Shown in pieces: positions 25,736 to 36,037 of a stretch of DNA of 64,000 nt. The position numbers and the translations under genes are program-made. The notes under the pieces were generated by a model. The model saw nothing but the letters and a program-made list of their open reading frames with translations. It was not told the origin of the DNA and ran no database searches. The stretch lies in NCBI GenBank assembly GCA_004001285.1, contig AP018697.1:2790001-2854000 (forward strand). The letters are read 5' to 3'. The first letter of the stretch is position 1, and each line of letters opens with the position of its first letter. The stretch is from Arthrobacter sp. MN05-02 (GTDB taxonomy: Bacteria > Actinomycetota > Actinomycetes > Actinomycetales > Micrococcaceae).

Positions 25736-27076
25736 ATGAGCACTCCGTCCCTCACCGCGCTGACGCCTGCGCCCGGACAGTCCCGCGGGCTCCGCAGCAT
25801 CACGGTGGGACGCGCCGCCATGGACCCCCAGTCGGGTCTCCTCGAGTACGTGGTCCGGAACGACGCCCACACCTGGATCCGGCGCGGTGGCGGACTCGTG
25901 GCGTACGGCGAGACCGCGAGGTTCACCGTGACCGGTCCGGACCGCTTCACGCAGGCCCAGGAGTGGTGGCGACGCGAGCTCGCGGGTGCGGAGGTCGTGA
26001 ACGAGCTCGGCGTCCCCGGGTCCGGCCTCATCGCGTTCGGGTCCTTCGCCTTCTCCAAGACCTCGCCGCACGAATCGCGCCTGATCGTCCCCGAGGTGGT
26101 GGTCGGCTGCAGCGAGGGCCGGAGCTGGCTGACGTTCATCACCGACGACGCCGAGGCCGACCTGACCGCCGAGGCGGCCGAGGCCACCCTCGCCGCCTAC
26201 CTCGTCGAGCCCGACGCCGACCGCTCCCCCAGCCCCGGTGACAGGCTCGGCCCCGGCGTCCTGAGCGAGGAGCAGTACAAGCTCGCCGTCGCCGAGGGCG
26301 TGAAGCACGTCCAGACCGGCGAACTGAGCAAGCTCGTCCTCGCGCGCGACGTCGTCGCGGACCTCGAGACGCCCGTCGCCACCGCCCAGGTGCTGCGCGA
26401 ACTCGCCGTCCGGTACGAGGACTGCTGGACCTACGCGGTCGACGGCCTGATCGGCTCGACGCCGGAGATGCTGATCAAGGTCGAGGACAACACCGCCCGG
26501 GCCCGCGTCCTCGCCGGCACCCTCGACCGCGCCAACGCACCCGCGGGCGACCCCGACTACCCCACACGGGTGCTGGCCGGATCCGAGAAGCAGCTCCACG
26601 AGCACCAGATCGCGATCGACTCGCTCACCGAGACGCTCGAGCCCTTCACGAGTTCCATGACGTCGCACAGCGAGCCGTTCGTCCTCCAGCTGCCGAACGT
26701 GTGGCACCTCGCGTCCGACGTCACGGCGCAGCTCGCCCCCGACGCCGACGGCGAGATCCCGACGTCGCTGGCCCTCGTCCAGGCCCTCCATCCGACCGCC
26801 GCCGTCTGCGGCACCCCGACCACCGTCGCGGGTGCACTGATCCGTGAACTCGAGCACCTGCAGCGCGGCCCCTACGCCGGGCCGGTGGGGTGGATCGACG
26901 CCGGCGGCAACGGGGAGTGGGGCATCGCCCTGCGGGGCGCCGTCGTCGAGACCCCAACGCGCGTGCGGCTGTATGCGGGCTGCGGCATCGTCGAGGGCTC
27001 GCAGCCCGAAGCGGAACTGGCGGAGACGTGGAGCAAGTTCCGGCCCATGATCGAGGCACTCGGGCTGAGCCGCTGA
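25736..27076 (+). CDS. menF: isochorismate synthase
   Basis: A 446-residue chorismate-binding enzyme that converts chorismate to isochorismate, the first committed step to menaquinone. Family landmarks are KLVLARDVVADL, GSTPEMLIKV, AGTLDRA, SEKQLHEHQIAID, SLALVQALHPTAAVCG and YAGPVGWIDAGGNGEWGIALR. The ATG follows TACGCTTGGAGC. The same pathway continues with menD and menC further right. A siderophore-type isochorismate synthase is less likely given the menaquinone setting. Confidence 0.92.
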   Translation: MSTPSLTALTPAPGQSRGLRSITVGRAAMDPQSGLLEYVVRNDAHTWIRRGGGLVAYGETARFTVTGPDRFTQAQEWWRRELAGAEVVNELGVPGSGLIAFGSFAFSKTSPHESRLIVPEVVVGCSEGRSWLTFITDDAEADLTAEAAEATLAAYLVEPDADRSPSPGDRLGPGVLSEEQYKLAVAEGVKHVQTGELSKLVLARDVVADLETPVATAQVLRELAVRYEDCWTYAVDGLIGSTPEMLIKVEDNTARARVLAGTLDRANAPAGDPDYPTRVLAGSEKQLHEHQIAIDSLTETLEPFTSSMTSHSEPFVLQLPNVWHLASDVTAQLAPDADGEIPTSLALVQALHPTAAVCGTPTTVAGALIRELEHLQRGPYAGPVGWIDAGGNGEWGIALRGAVVETPTRVRLYAGCGIVEGSQPEAELAETWSKFRPMIEALGLSR

Positions 27077-27085
27077 GCCCTGCCC

Positions 27086-27115
27086 TTGGTTACCAATAAG
27101 CAATACCTGTAGCCT
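27086..27115 (+). promoter_or_regulatory. promoter of the glutamine ABC transporter
   Basis: TTGGTT (27086-27091) and TAGCCT (27110-27115) are spaced by 18 bases. A second possible -10, TAGAAT, lies at 27141-27146. TTGGT/ACCAA around 27086-27096 forms a small palindrome over the -35 box. Confidence 0.4.
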
Positions 27116-27193
27116 GTGATGCACATCTCTCTTCGCTCGTTAGAATCAGCAGGACCTTTTCCGCTTCATCCCGTCCGTTCAAGTGAGGTACCC

Positions 27194-27989
27194 ATGCTTT
27201 CCAAGAAATCCGCAATGCTGGCCGCCCTGGCCGCCGGTGCCCTCGCGCTCAGCGCGTGCGGCGGAGGTTCCGACGACGCCGCGGCCGGCTCCGGCGGGGA
27301 CAGTGGCCTGAACCTCGTCTCCGAGGGTTCGCTGACCGTCTGCTCGGACATCCCCTACCCGCCCTTCGAGTTCGAGGAGAACGGCGAGTACACCGGCTTC
27401 GACATGGACCTCATGAAGGAGATCGCCGCGGGCATGGACCTCGAGCTCGCCGTGCAGGACGTCGAATTCAACGGCCTCCAGAGTGGTGCCGTGCTGGCGG
27501 CCCGCCAGTGCGACATCGGCGCGAGCGCCGTCACCATCACCGAGGAGCGCCAGGCGAACCTCGCGTTCTCGGACCCGTACTACGATTCGCTGCAGTCCCC
27601 TCCTGGTCCCCGCCGACTCAGACATCGCCTCGATCGAGGACCTCGCGGGCAAGCAGGTGGGCGTCCAGCAGGGCACCACCGGCGAGACCTACGCTGGGGA
27701 GAACGCACCCGAGGCCGAACTGGTCGCGTTCCCTTCCGACGCCGAGATGTATGCCGCGATCCAGGCCGGGAACGTCGACGCCCTGCTGCAGGACCTCCCC
27801 GTCAACATCGGCCACACGGAGGACGGCTCCTTCACCATCGCCGAGGAATACCCGACGGACGAGCAGTACGGCTTCATCATGGCGAAGGACGGCAGCGAAG
27901 CGCTGGTCACCGCGGTGAACGAGCAGCTCGCCACCCTGCGCGACAACGGCAGGTACCAGGAAATCTACGACTCCTACTTCGCGGAGTAG
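27194..27989 (+). CDS. amino-acid ABC transporter substrate-binding lipoprotein (one frameshift)
   Basis: A periplasmic-type binding protein of the glutamine/glutamate class, anchored as a lipoprotein: signal peptide with lipobox ALSAC, C22. Core motifs are GSLTVCSDIPYPPFEFEENGEYTGFDMDLMKEIA, ITEERQANLAFSDPYYDS, DLAGKQVGVQQGTTGE and LRDNGRYQEIYDSYF. One extra C in the run 27597-27600 breaks the frame after DSLQS; correction gives 264 residues. It heads an operon with permease and ATPase. Exact substrate is inferred only from family. Confidence 0.87.
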
Positions 27990-28065
27990 CCCCCCGATCC
28001 GCGCGGCCAGGACGACTCCCGGCCGCGCGGGCTCCACTTCTGTGAAGGAAGGTAGTTCCCCCCGC

Positions 28066-28851
28066 GTGAAACGATCGACACGCAGACGCCTCACGCAGGG
28101 CGTCCTCTACGCGGTATTCGCCGCCGTCGTCCTGTTCGTCATACTCTCCGCCGACTGGGGCAGGATCCAGTCCAACTTCTTCGACCTCGACGTCGCTGCG
28201 GCGACCTTCCCGGAGATCGTCACGATCGCCGCGAAGAACACCGTCGTCTACACCGCGATCGCGTTCGTCGGAGGTCTTCTGCTCGGACTCGTCCTCGCGC
28301 TCATGAAGCTCTCTCCGGTGCTCCCGTACCGCTGGCTCGCGACCGCCTACATCGAGCTCTTCCGCGGACTCCCGGCCCTGCTCGTGATCTTTGGTTTCGC
28401 CTACGCCGTCCCGATCGCCCTGCAGTGGCGCCCTCCGGGCGGCAATGCGGGCGCGGGCCTGATCGCCCTCATCATCGTCTCCTCCGCCTACATCGCGGAG
28501 ACCATCCGAGCCGGCATCGAGGCGGTGCCCAAGGGGCAGGTCGAGGCCGCGCGCTCGCTTGGCATGAACTCCGCGTGGACCATGGTAACCGTCGTCCTCC
28601 CGCAGGCCTTCCGGATCATCACCCCCCCGCTGACCAACGAGCTCGTGATCCTCATCAAGGACACCTCCCTGCTGTTCATCGCGGGCATGGCCATCGGCGA
28701 CCGCGAGCTGACCACGTTCTCCCGTGACGCCCTCACCAGCCAGGCGAACGCGACCCCGCTCGTGGTCGCCGCAATGATGTACCTGGTCATCACGCTGCCG
28801 CTGACCCAGCTGGTCGCGAAGCTCGAACGACACAACAAGAGAGGCCGGTGA
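28066..28851 (+). CDS. amino-acid ABC transporter permease
   Basis: A 261-residue HisM/GlnP-type permease with about five membrane segments. The EAA loop is visible as [38 protein letters not shown] chose GTG 28066 because GAAGGAAGG precedes it; GTG 28042 has no ribosome site and would add eight residues. It overlaps the ATPase gene as GTGA. Only one permease gene is present, so the channel is probably a homodimer. Confidence 0.9.
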   Translation: MKRSTRRRLTQGVLYAVFAAVVLFVILSADWGRIQSNFFDLDVAAATFPEIVTIAAKNTVVYTAIAFVGGLLLGLVLALMKLSPVLPYRWLATAYIELFRGLPALLVIFGFAYAVPIALQWRPPGGNAGAGLIALIIVSSAYIAETIRAGIEAVPKGQVEAARSLGMNSAWTMVTVVLPQAFRIITPPLTNELVILIKDTSLLFIAGMAIGDRELTTFSRDALTSQANATPLVVAAMMYLVITLPLTQLVAKLERHNKRGR

Positions 28852-29633
28852 TTCCGGTGGCCCAGCCAGCATCGGGTGCCGCATCCCGCGGATCGGCCGC
28901 GGCCGTCCCCGCGATCGAGGTCCGGGCACTGTGCAAGACCTTCGGCAGCAACGAGGTGCTCAAGGGCATCGACTTCCACGTGGACCAGGGCGAGGTGGTC
29001 TGCGTGATCGGCCCCTCGGGCTCCGGCAAGTCCACGCTGCTGCGCTGCGTCAACCGCCTCGAGGAGCCCACCAGCGGCACCGTGATGGTGGAGGGCGTCG
29101 ACATCACGGACAGCGAGACGGACCTCGACGACGTGCGGACGCGCATCGGCATGGTGTTCCAGCAGTTCAACCTGTTCCCGCACCTCACGGTCCTGAGGAA
29201 CCTGACCCTCGCGCAGCAGCGGGCGAAGAAGCGGGGTAGGGCCGAGGCCACGGAGATCGCCCGCAGGAACCTCGCCAAGGTGGGCCTCGCGGAAAAGGCG
29301 GACGCCTTCCCCGCGCAGCTCTCGGGCGGCCAGCAGCAGCGTGTCGCGATCGCACGTGCGCTCTCCATGGACCCGGACATGATGCTGTTCGACGAGCCGA
29401 CCAGCGCGCTGGACCCCGAGCTCGTCGGCGACGTGCTCGAGGTCATGAAGCAGCTCGCCAAGGAGGGCATGACCATGATGGTGGTCACCCACGAGATGGG
29501 CTTCGCCCGCGAGGTCGGCGACCGCGTGGTGTTCATGGACGGTGGCGTCGTCGTGGAGCAGGGCAAGCCCGAGGACGTCCTCGGGAACCCGCAGCACGAG
29601 CGGACGAAGCTGTTCCTCTCGAAGGTGCTGTAG
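28848..29633 (+). CDS. amino-acid ABC transporter ATP-binding protein
   Basis: A 261-residue GlnQ-type ATPase. Walker A is GPSGSGKST (55-63), the signature is [15 protein letters not shown], Walker B is [12 protein letters not shown], and the switch histidine is in [11 protein letters not shown]. The Q loop [15 protein letters not shown] is typical of polar amino-acid importers. Its stop codon abuts that of convergent menD with no gap. Confidence 0.95.
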   Translation: MIPVAQPASGAASRGSAAAVPAIEVRALCKTFGSNEVLKGIDFHVDQGEVVCVIGPSGSGKSTLLRCVNRLEEPTSGTVMVEGVDITDSETDLDDVRTRIGMVFQQFNLFPHLTVLRNLTLAQQRAKKRGRAEATEIARRNLAKVGLAEKADAFPAQLSGGQQQRVAIARALSMDPDMMLFDEPTSALDPELVGDVLEVMKQLAKEGMTMMVVTHEMGFAREVGDRVVFMDGGVVVEQGKPEDVLGNPQHERTKLFLSKVL

Positions 29634-31367
29634 CTAGAGGAATCCGTCCGCCACAGCACGGCGGATGCGTGCATGGAGGTCCCGGAGCGTCGCCCGCTCG
29701 GCACGGACCTCGAGGATGGAGCGGCCCCGGATGGGCCGCTCCATCGCCGTATGCAGCTCGTCCAGCGTCGTCGCGCGCTCGTACAGCAGTCCGTGGGCGG
29801 CAGCGATCGCCGCGAGATCCACGGTGTGCGGGGTGCCGAACAGCCGTTCGACGGCGGCACCGTAGCGCGCCCTCGTCGACTCCGCGCCGTGCTCGAGCAG
29901 GCCGAAGATCCCTCCGCCGCCGTCGTTGAGGACCACGATGTGCAGGTCGGGCTGAGGCTCACCGTTGCCGAGGAGGAGTCCGCCGACATCGTGCAGGAAC
30001 GTCAGGTCGCCCATCAGTACACGAGTCGGGATGCCGGCGGCGAGCGCCACCCCGGTGGCGGTCGAGACGGTGCCGTCGATGCCCGCCAGCCCGCGGTTGG
30101 CGAAGACCTCGAGCGGATGCCAGTCGGTGGCGCCCACGAGGTCCACGTCTCGGATGGGATTGGAGGACCCCAGCACCAGGTTGCCGTCCGTGTGCTCCCA
30201 CACGGCATCCGCGAGGTGGAGTCCGGTGATGCGCTCCTCGTCGGCGAGGAGGGACTGGATCACCGCTTCCGCCGTCGCTCCGGCCTCCCGCCAGGAACGC
30301 AGCCAGCCCTCCTTGCCGCGGCCTGCGAAGGCGAGCAGTTCGGGCAGGTCGTCGATGATGCGCTCCGGGCGCCTGCCCTCCTCGAACCAGGCCACAGGCC
30401 CCGGGAGGTACAGCGCGTGCTCGACGTCGGGACGCGCCAGCAGGGCGGTCACCGGCCGGGAGAGCGTGGGGCGGCCGAAGGTCACGACGCGCGTGATCGC
30501 GGGGCCCAGGTGCTCGAGCAGCAGCCGGTACGGGGCGATCGCGCTGCTGCCGAAGCGCGCGTTCGACGACGGCTCGGCGAGCAGCGGGAGGTCCAGGTGG
30601 GCGGCGAAGACGGCCGCGAGTTCGCCGGCGCCATGCCCCGCGACGACGACGGTGGTGCTGCCGGTGGTGCTGCCGACGGTGCTGCCGGCGCCCGGGCGGG
30701 CATCGACCACTGCCCGGTCCCCGGGAGGTGCCTCGAGGGCCGGCGCGGGCGGTTCGTCGCCTGCTGCAGTCCCCTCGGCCGCGCCGTCGGGCACCAGCGG
30801 ATCGCGGAACGCGAGGTTGAGGTGCACGGGCCCCGGCGCCGCCGTCCCAGCCGCCGCCCCGTCCGCTGGACGACCGAGGGCCGTGCGGAGTGCCTCCGCG
30901 ACGGGGATCGACGGGTCCTCGCCGGCGCCGACGTCGAGGGCCGCTCGAACGTGCACGCCGAACAGCCCGGGCTGCACCGTCGTCTGGTTGGCGCCGGTCC
31001 CCCGGAGCTCGCCGGGCCGGTCGGCGGAGACGACCACCAGGGGCACAGCGGCATGGTTCGCCTCCATGACCGCCGGAAGGAGCTCGCCCACCGCCGTGCC
31101 CGACGTCGTCACCACGGCCGCCGGCCGCTGGCCTCCGAGCGCCAGTCCCAGGGCGGTGAAGGCTCCCGAGCGTTCGTCGATGCGCACGTGCAGGCGCACC
31201 TGGCCGGCCGCCTCGGCCTCCGCGAGGGCATAGGCGAGGGGCGCACTGCGGGATCCGGGAGCGACGACGACGTCGGTGACGCCGCCCGCGATGAGCGCGC
31301 GCACCGCGCGTGCGGCCGAAGCGGCGGAGTCGAGCGGAGCTGGGCGGGATACGGCGGAATCGGTCAC
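29634..31367 (-). CDS. menD: 2-succinyl-5-enolpyruvyl-6-hydroxy-3-cyclohexene-1-carboxylate synthase
   Basis: A 577-residue thiamine-diphosphate enzyme that joins isochorismate and 2-oxoglutarate in menaquinone synthesis. The N-terminus has [19 protein letters not shown] and [16 protein letters not shown]. The ThDP-binding stretch is [18 protein letters not shown]. Start GTG 31367 follows TGAGGATGG; a frame that opens earlier would run through the palindrome at 31394-31425. A repetitive G/S/T-rich linker ([13 protein letters not shown]) lies mid-protein. Confidence 0.93.
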   Translation of the reverse strand: MTDSAVSRPAPLDSAASAARAVRALIAGGVTDVVVAPGSRSAPLAYALAEAEAAGQVRLHVRIDERSGAFTALGLALGGQRPAAVVTTSGTAVGELLPAVMEANHAAVPLVVVSADRPGELRGTGANQTTVQPGLFGVHVRAALDVGAGEDPSIPVAEALRTALGRPADGAAAGTAAPGPVHLNLAFRDPLVPDGAAEGTAAGDEPPAPALEAPPGDRAVVDARPGAGSTVGSTTGSTTVVVAGHGAGELAAVFAAHLDLPLLAEPSSNARFGSSAIAPYRLLLEHLGPAITRVVTFGRPTLSRPVTALLARPDVEHALYLPGPVAWFEEGRRPERIIDDLPELLAFAGRGKEGWLRSWREAGATAEAVIQSLLADEERITGLHLADAVWEHTDGNLVLGSSNPIRDVDLVGATDWHPLEVFANRGLAGIDGTVSTATGVALAAGIPTRVLMGDLTFLHDVGGLLLGNGEPQPDLHIVVLNDGGGGIFGLLEHGAESTRARYGAAVERLFGTPHTVDLAAIAAAHGLLYERATTLDELHTAMERPIRGRSILEVRAERATLRDLHARIRRAVADGFL

Positions 31368-31393
31368 GGATCCATCCTCACATCCCGGACGCG

Positions 31394-31425
31394 GACGCAC
31401 CCCCTCCCGCGGGAGGGGGTGCGTC
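31394..31425. terminator. 32-bp loop-free palindrome after phoX
   Basis: A perfect palindrome with half-site GACGCACCCCCTCCCG, located between the phoX stop and the menD start (both minus strand). It can form a 14-15 bp stem with a tiny loop. No U tract follows, but the position suggests phoX termination. Confidence 0.65.
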
Positions 31426-31475
31426 GAGAGGTGCACAGTGCTGCCGTCCTCGCCCCGTGGAGTGCTCCTCGGAAC

Positions 31476-33536
31476 CTAGGTGCGGTAGACCTGGACCACC
31501 GACGGGCGCGGAAGGGCGGCCGCTCCGCTCGCCGGGACGGTGCCGGCCGGCACGTAGTCGGGGAAGTAGGAGGTCTGGGCCGCCCAGCTCCCGTCCTCGC
31601 CGGGGTGCTGCACTGCGACGAAGACGGTGCCGTCCTGGTCGTGGATGACCGGACCGCAGGTCTCGGCGTCCCGCGGCACCGCGAGGAACTGCTGCACGCG
31701 GCCGCGCTCGGCTCCTTCCAGGCCCACCTTGAACAGGCCGTCGTTGAAGCCCACCGTGCTGGGCTGGCCGTCGGTGGAGATCCACAGGTTGCCCTGGGAG
31801 TCGAAGGCCACGTTGTCGGGGCAGGAGATCGGCGAGACCTTGTCCTTCGGGTAGCCGCCGAAGTAGGTGGCCTGGTTTCGGGCCGGATCGCCGCAGACCA
31901 GCAGCAGGTTCCAGGTGAACCGGGTCCCGGACGCGTTGCCGCCCGCCTCCGACAGCTCGACGATGTGGCCGTCGCGGTTCTGCGCCCGCGGGTTCGCCTC
32001 GTCCGTGCGGGCATTCGAGCCGACGCCGCGGTTGGTGTTGTTGGTGCAGGCGACATAGACCTTGCCCGTGGCCGGGTTGGGCTCCACGTCCTCGCAGCGG
32101 TCCATCTTCGTGGCGCCCATCGTGTCGGCGGCGAGGCGCGTGAAGACGGAAACCTCGGCGGCCGTCATGCCGGCCACGACAGACTGGTTGTCGATCAGCA
32201 GCGGGAGCCATTCGCCGACGCCGTCGAACGCGCCGTCGGTGGGCAGCGTACCGGTGCCGTCGATCTCGGCCACGGAGTTGCCCTGGAAGCGCGCGACGTA
32301 GAGCGAACCCTCGCTCAGCAGCGTCATGTTGGCCTTGCGGGCGGCGGCGCTGGTGCCGGGCTGGACCTTGTTCCTCGACACGAACTTGTACAGGTAGTCG
32401 AAGCGCTCGTCGTCGCCCATGTACGCCACGACACGGCCGTCGGAGGCGACGGTCACGTTGGCGCCCTCGTGCTTGAAGCGTCCGAGTGCGGAGTGCTTCC
32501 TCGGGGTGGAGGTGGGGTCGAAGGGATCGACCTCCACGATGTAGCCGAAGCGGTGCTTCTCGTTCTCGTAGCCGGCGTTCCGCGTGTCGAAGCGCGGCTC
32601 GTCGATCTCCCAGCCCCGTGCGGTCGGGCGGTTCGTGATGCCGTAGCGGCGGTCGCCGTCGCTGGTGCCGGTGGCCACGAAGTAGCCGTTGAAGTTCTCC
32701 TCGCCGGAGAGGATGGTGCCCCAGGGCGTGGTGCCGCCGGCGCAGTTGCCGAGGGTGCCGAGGATGCTGCGGCCCGTGGGGTCGTCCTTGGTCTTGAGCA
32801 GGTCGGAGCCGGCCGCGGGGCCCGTCACCTCGTACGGGGTGGTGGTCAGGTAGCGGCGGTTCAGCGGGGCGCCCTGCACGTAGGACCACGGCTTGTTTTT
32901 GTTCTTGCGCTCGAGTTCGACGACGGACAGTCCGTGGGCTGCCTTGCCGATGCCGCGGACCTCGACGGCGGCGAGCGTGGGCGGCACCATGATGGTCTCG
33001 TTCGTGTACTCGTGGTTGGCGAAGAGCACCGCGCGGCGGCCCTTGCTGCCCTCGACCTCGAGGACGTCCGTGTAGTCGCAGTTGTACCCGAACTGCAGCG
33101 CCTGCGCGGCGGCGGTCTGGTGCTCGGGGTCGAAGGCGGGAGACGTGCTGAACAGGGGATCGCCCCAGCGGATGACCGGCTTCCAGCCGTAGCCCTGCGG
33201 CACCGTCATGTCGTCGACCAGGGCATCCACGGGCGCGATCGGCTCGAACGGCAGGTTGCTCTTCAGGTAGCCCTTGCCGGGCGGCGGTGCGGCCTGGGCC
33301 GGGCCCGCTCCGGTCTGCATACCGACGAGCAGCGTCAGCACACCCGCAGCACCGGCACCGAGAGCGCTGCGGCGTGAGAACTCACTCGAGACGATGTCCC
33401 GGAAGTAGTTGTTGGCGGATGTGTTGCAGACGGCGTCGGAACACGCGTTGTCACACTTGAGTGCGCAGGTGACGGCACTGCGCTTTCCCTTGGTGTGGCC
33501 GAGCATGGGCAGCAGGCGACGCGCGGTTTCAGTCAT
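31476..33536 (-). CDS. phoX: PhoX family phosphatase, Tat-exported
   Basis: A 686-residue secreted alkaline phosphatase of the PhoX (DUF839) family, expected to free phosphate from organic phosphoesters using calcium and iron. A cysteine-rich leader (C24, C28, C32, C37) precedes a twin-arginine signal, SRRSALGAGAAG (RR at 55-56). Family motifs include GTLGNCAGGTTPWGTILSGEENFNGYF, KMDRCEDVEPNP and CPDNVAFDSQGNLWIS. The ATG at 33536 has GAAGAGG upstream. A PHO box about 70-105 bases upstream makes PhoP control under phosphate starvation likely. Confidence 0.92.
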   Translation of the reverse strand: MTETARRLLPMLGHTKGKRSAVTCALKCDNACSDAVCNTSANNYFRDIVSSEFSRRSALGAGAAGVLTLLVGMQTGAGPAQAAPPPGKGYLKSNLPFEPIAPVDALVDDMTVPQGYGWKPVIRWGDPLFSTSPAFDPEHQTAAAQALQFGYNCDYTDVLEVEGSKGRRAVLFANHEYTNETIMVPPTLAAVEVRGIGKAAHGLSVVELERKNKNKPWSYVQGAPLNRRYLTTTPYEVTGPAAGSDLLKTKDDPTGRSILGTLGNCAGGTTPWGTILSGEENFNGYFVATGTSDGDRRYGITNRPTARGWEIDEPRFDTRNAGYENEKHRFGYIVEVDPFDPTSTPRKHSALGRFKHEGANVTVASDGRVVAYMGDDERFDYLYKFVSRNKVQPGTSAAARKANMTLLSEGSLYVARFQGNSVAEIDGTGTLPTDGAFDGVGEWLPLLIDNQSVVAGMTAAEVSVFTRLAADTMGATKMDRCEDVEPNPATGKVYVACTNNTNRGVGSNARTDEANPRAQNRDGHIVELSEAGGNASGTRFTWNLLLVCGDPARNQATYFGGYPKDKVSPISCPDNVAFDSQGNLWISTDGQPSTVGFNDGLFKVGLEGAERGRVQQFLAVPRDAETCGPVIHDQDGTVFVAVQHPGEDGSWAAQTSYFPDYVPAGTVPASGAAALPRPSVVQVYRT

Positions 33537-33608
33537 GGGTGGTACCTCTTCCAGGGACGATCGGGTTCGCCTCCACCCTCCCGGGGTTCCCTGAACGGCC
33601 ACGGTCCC

Positions 33609-33641
33609 TGCCGGTGAACGCCGCGTGAACGGCGATCGAAC
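33609..33641 (-). promoter_or_regulatory. PHO box (PhoP site) of phoX
   Basis: Reading the minus strand there are three 11-bp units in tandem: GTTCGATCGCC, GTTCACGCGGC and GTTCACCGGCA (33641 down to 33609). This matches the direct-repeat PHO box known from Streptomyces PhoP (GTTCACC every 11 bp). A degenerate fourth unit, GTTCAGG, lies about 22 bases further on. The rest of the 342-base gap 33537-33878 shows no gene; I see only the repeated phrase TCGAACAGG at about 33635 and 33766. Confidence 0.75.
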
Positions 33642-33878
33642 AGGTCCCCCGGCAGATCACGTCGCGGCTCGCCTCGCCTGGAGGTCCATGCCCTAAAGGC
33701 CGGCGTCGACGGGCGGCGGAAGGGCACGGCCGAGGTGTCGTTCCCTGGTGGCCTGGACGAAGGCGTCGAACAGGCTGTCTCGGCGGGGCCTGTCCGGGAT
33801 GCCACGGGACCCCGGTGCAGACACGGTTCTGCGGGAGGTCGATCGCCTCGTTCCGCCGGGTGATTCTCGCAGGTCGTC

Positions 33879-34934
33879 CTACCGGCCGGGGGACTGCCGA
33901 GGTCCGTCGGCCAGGAGAGCGTAGGCCCTGTCCAGGCGTTCCAGCCACCACTGCCTCCTGCCGGGAGGGGCGGCGAACCTGCGCAGCTTCTCCTCGGAGA
34001 CCTCGACCTGCCGCACCCCGATCCGCCCGAGGTCCGGCACCAGCGGTGCGTCGGTGACGTCACCGGCCAGAAGCGACACCGTCGCGAGACCGCAGGCATA
34101 GGGGAGGTCCGGCAGGGCGGCCGCCAGGGCGACACCGGCCCGGATCCCGACGGAGGTGTCCAGGGCGGAACTGATGACGGCGGGCAGGCCCGCCCGCCCG
34201 ATGATGTCGAGGGCGCGCCGGACCCCGCCGAGCGGCGGGGCCTTGATGACCAGGATGTCGGCCGCGTCCTCGCGGGCGACGCGCAGCGGGTCGTCCTGCC
34301 GGCGGACGCTCTCGTCGGCGGCCACCAGGACTCGGTGTCCGCGTCGGCGCAGTTCGAGCCGCACCGTCCGCAGGCCTGCGATGTCCGGTACGGGCTGTTC
34401 CACGTACTGCAGGTCGAAGCGCGCCAGCGCGTCGAGCGCGGCCAGGGCTTCCCCGACATCCCAGCCGCCATTGGCATCCACCTTGATCCCCGCCTCCGGG
34501 AGGAGCCTGCGCACCTCCGCGACGCGGGCGATATCGGCCGTAAGGTCCTGTCCCTTCTCCGCGACCTTCACCTTGACGGCGCCCACCGCTCCGAAGCGGG
34601 AGAGCACGCCCTCCACCGCATCCGGTCCGACCGCCGGCACCGTGGCATTGACCGGCACCGATGTCCGCAGGGCTTCGGGGAAGCCGTGCCAGGCCGCCTC
34701 GATCGCGGACGCGAGCCACGGGGCGGACTCGGCGTCGTCGTACTCGGGGAAAGGACAGAATTCGCCCCATCCCGCCGGTCCCCGAACCAGGAGCGCCTCA
34801 CGCTGGAGGACACCCCGGAACTTCACCCGCATGGGCACCGAGACCACGCGCGCCGACCCGGCCACCTCCGCCAGGCCGGGCAGCGGCAGGGGCGACGGCG
34901 GGGAAGGCGGTGGGGCGAACGGTGGGGTGTGCAC
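33879..34934 (-). CDS. menC: o-succinylbenzoate synthase
   Basis: A 351-residue enolase-superfamily enzyme that dehydrates the MenD/MenH product to o-succinylbenzoate. Visible landmarks are the catalytic lysine pair in AVKVKVAEKG, metal ligands in KVDANGGW, YVEQPV and AADES, and IKAPPLGGV. The N-terminus is unusually proline-rich (PPFAPPPSPPSPLPLPG). GTG 34934 lies six bases after TAGCCT, so a leaderless transcript is likely. The gene has an independent promoter although it works with menF and menD. Confidence 0.92.
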   Translation of the reverse strand: MHTPPFAPPPSPPSPLPLPGLAEVAGSARVVSVPMRVKFRGVLQREALLVRGPAGWGEFCPFPEYDDAESAPWLASAIEAAWHGFPEALRTSVPVNATVPAVGPDAVEGVLSRFGAVGAVKVKVAEKGQDLTADIARVAEVRRLLPEAGIKVDANGGWDVGEALAALDALARFDLQYVEQPVPDIAGLRTVRLELRRRGHRVLVAADESVRRQDDPLRVAREDAADILVIKAPPLGGVRRALDIIGRAGLPAVISSALDTSVGIRAGVALAAALPDLPYACGLATVSLLAGDVTDAPLVPDLGRIGVRQVEVSEEKLRRFAAPPGRRQWWLERLDRAYALLADGPRQSPGR

Positions 34935-35020
34935 GACCTCAGGCTACGGGAGGCGCGGTCCCGGCCGGAGGTCACGGGACGGTTACGGGACTCGCAGGAT
35001 CGTATGGAACGATTGGGTGG

Positions 35021-35932
35021 ATGACGTCGCAGCGAACCTCCACCGGGCAGGCACGGGCAGCACGCTCGCCACTGCTGTTCGTGCTGGCCGCCGTGGCGTG
35101 TGCGAGCGCGCTGGGCTGGACCTACTGGGCCTTCGTGCGCACCACCACCGGCCAGTTCGCCGACGAGTCCGCGTGGCGCGAGGCAGGAGTCGCGGCGCCG
35201 GACACCCAGGGGCCCTTCCTGCGCTTCCTGGACACGCTGCCCACCATCTCGGTGATCGTCGCGGCCGCCGCGATCCTGTTCGTCGCCCTGCGGCGTCGAC
35301 GGTATGCGGCCGCGGTCATCGCCGTCGCCGTGATCCTGGCGTCGAACCTCACCACGCAGATCCTGAAGAACGTCGTGTTCGATCGGCCGGACCGCGGCGT
35401 CGCGACGCTCGCCTTCAATTCATTACCGTCGGGACATACGACCCTGGCGGCGTCCGCGGCCGCGGCCGTGTTCGTCATCGTGACGCCGCGCTGGCGTCCC
35501 TTCGCCGCAGCGGCGGGCGGGTCGTATTCCGTCCTCGCCGGAGCGGCCACCTTCATCAACCTCTGGCACCGGCCCGCCGACGTGGTGGCGGCGCTCCTCG
35601 TCGTCGGCACGTGGACCCTGGTCGGCGGGCTGATCATCATGCGGACCGGCGACACCTGGAACAACTGGCGGGGATTCGGTACGCACTGGGCATCGGTCCG
35701 CAGCTGGCTCGTCGCGTGCTGGGTGCTCGGGCTCGGGAGCCTCGTGCTCTCGGCGGCCCTGTACTTCTCCGTGCAGGCCATCGGGCCGGCACCCGAACCC
35801 GGCACGGCGAACGTGCCCCTGTTCTTCTGGTGGGGGCTCGCCTGGATCGTCGGCGTCGGCTTCACGCTCTCGGCCGCCGCCGGATGGCTCTTCGCGGCCC
35901 AGGCCCGGACGACGGCCCAGCAGCAGCCGTAA
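35021..35932 (+). CDS. PAP2-superfamily membrane phosphatase
   Basis: A 303-residue membrane protein with about seven segments. The PAP2 motifs are visible: KNVVFDRPDRG, then SLPSGHTTLAASA, then NLWHRPADVVAALL. Likely substrates are lipid phosphates such as undecaprenyl or phosphatidate species (family-level inference). The C-terminal third adds further membrane segments (WLVACWVLGLGSLVLSAALYF). The ATG at 35021 has GGGTGG directly upstream. Monocistronic, divergent from menC. Confidence 0.85.
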   Translation: MTSQRTSTGQARAARSPLLFVLAAVACASALGWTYWAFVRTTTGQFADESAWREAGVAAPDTQGPFLRFLDTLPTISVIVAAAAILFVALRRRRYAAAVIAVAVILASNLTTQILKNVVFDRPDRGVATLAFNSLPSGHTTLAASAAAAVFVIVTPRWRPFAAAAGGSYSVLAGAATFINLWHRPADVVAALLVVGTWTLVGGLIIMRTGDTWNNWRGFGTHWASVRSWLVACWVLGLGSLVLSAALYFSVQAIGPAPEPGTANVPLFFWWGLAWIVGVGFTLSAAAGWLFAAQARTTAQQQP

Positions 35933-36037
35933 CACTCCGGCGACTCCTCCGCACGCCCTTTCCCTCCGCCGTCGAGCCGTTGAAGCGCCGCCGTGACGGT
36001 GCAACGCTGGCCGGACCAGCGACGAGAGAGGCGACCG

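Noticed and set aside
29673..33377. A 1,234-codon open frame on the plus strand, opposite menD and phoX
   Set aside because: Long antisense frames are common at this GC content. Its product has no recognisable domain and runs across two well-supported genes and the PhoX leader.
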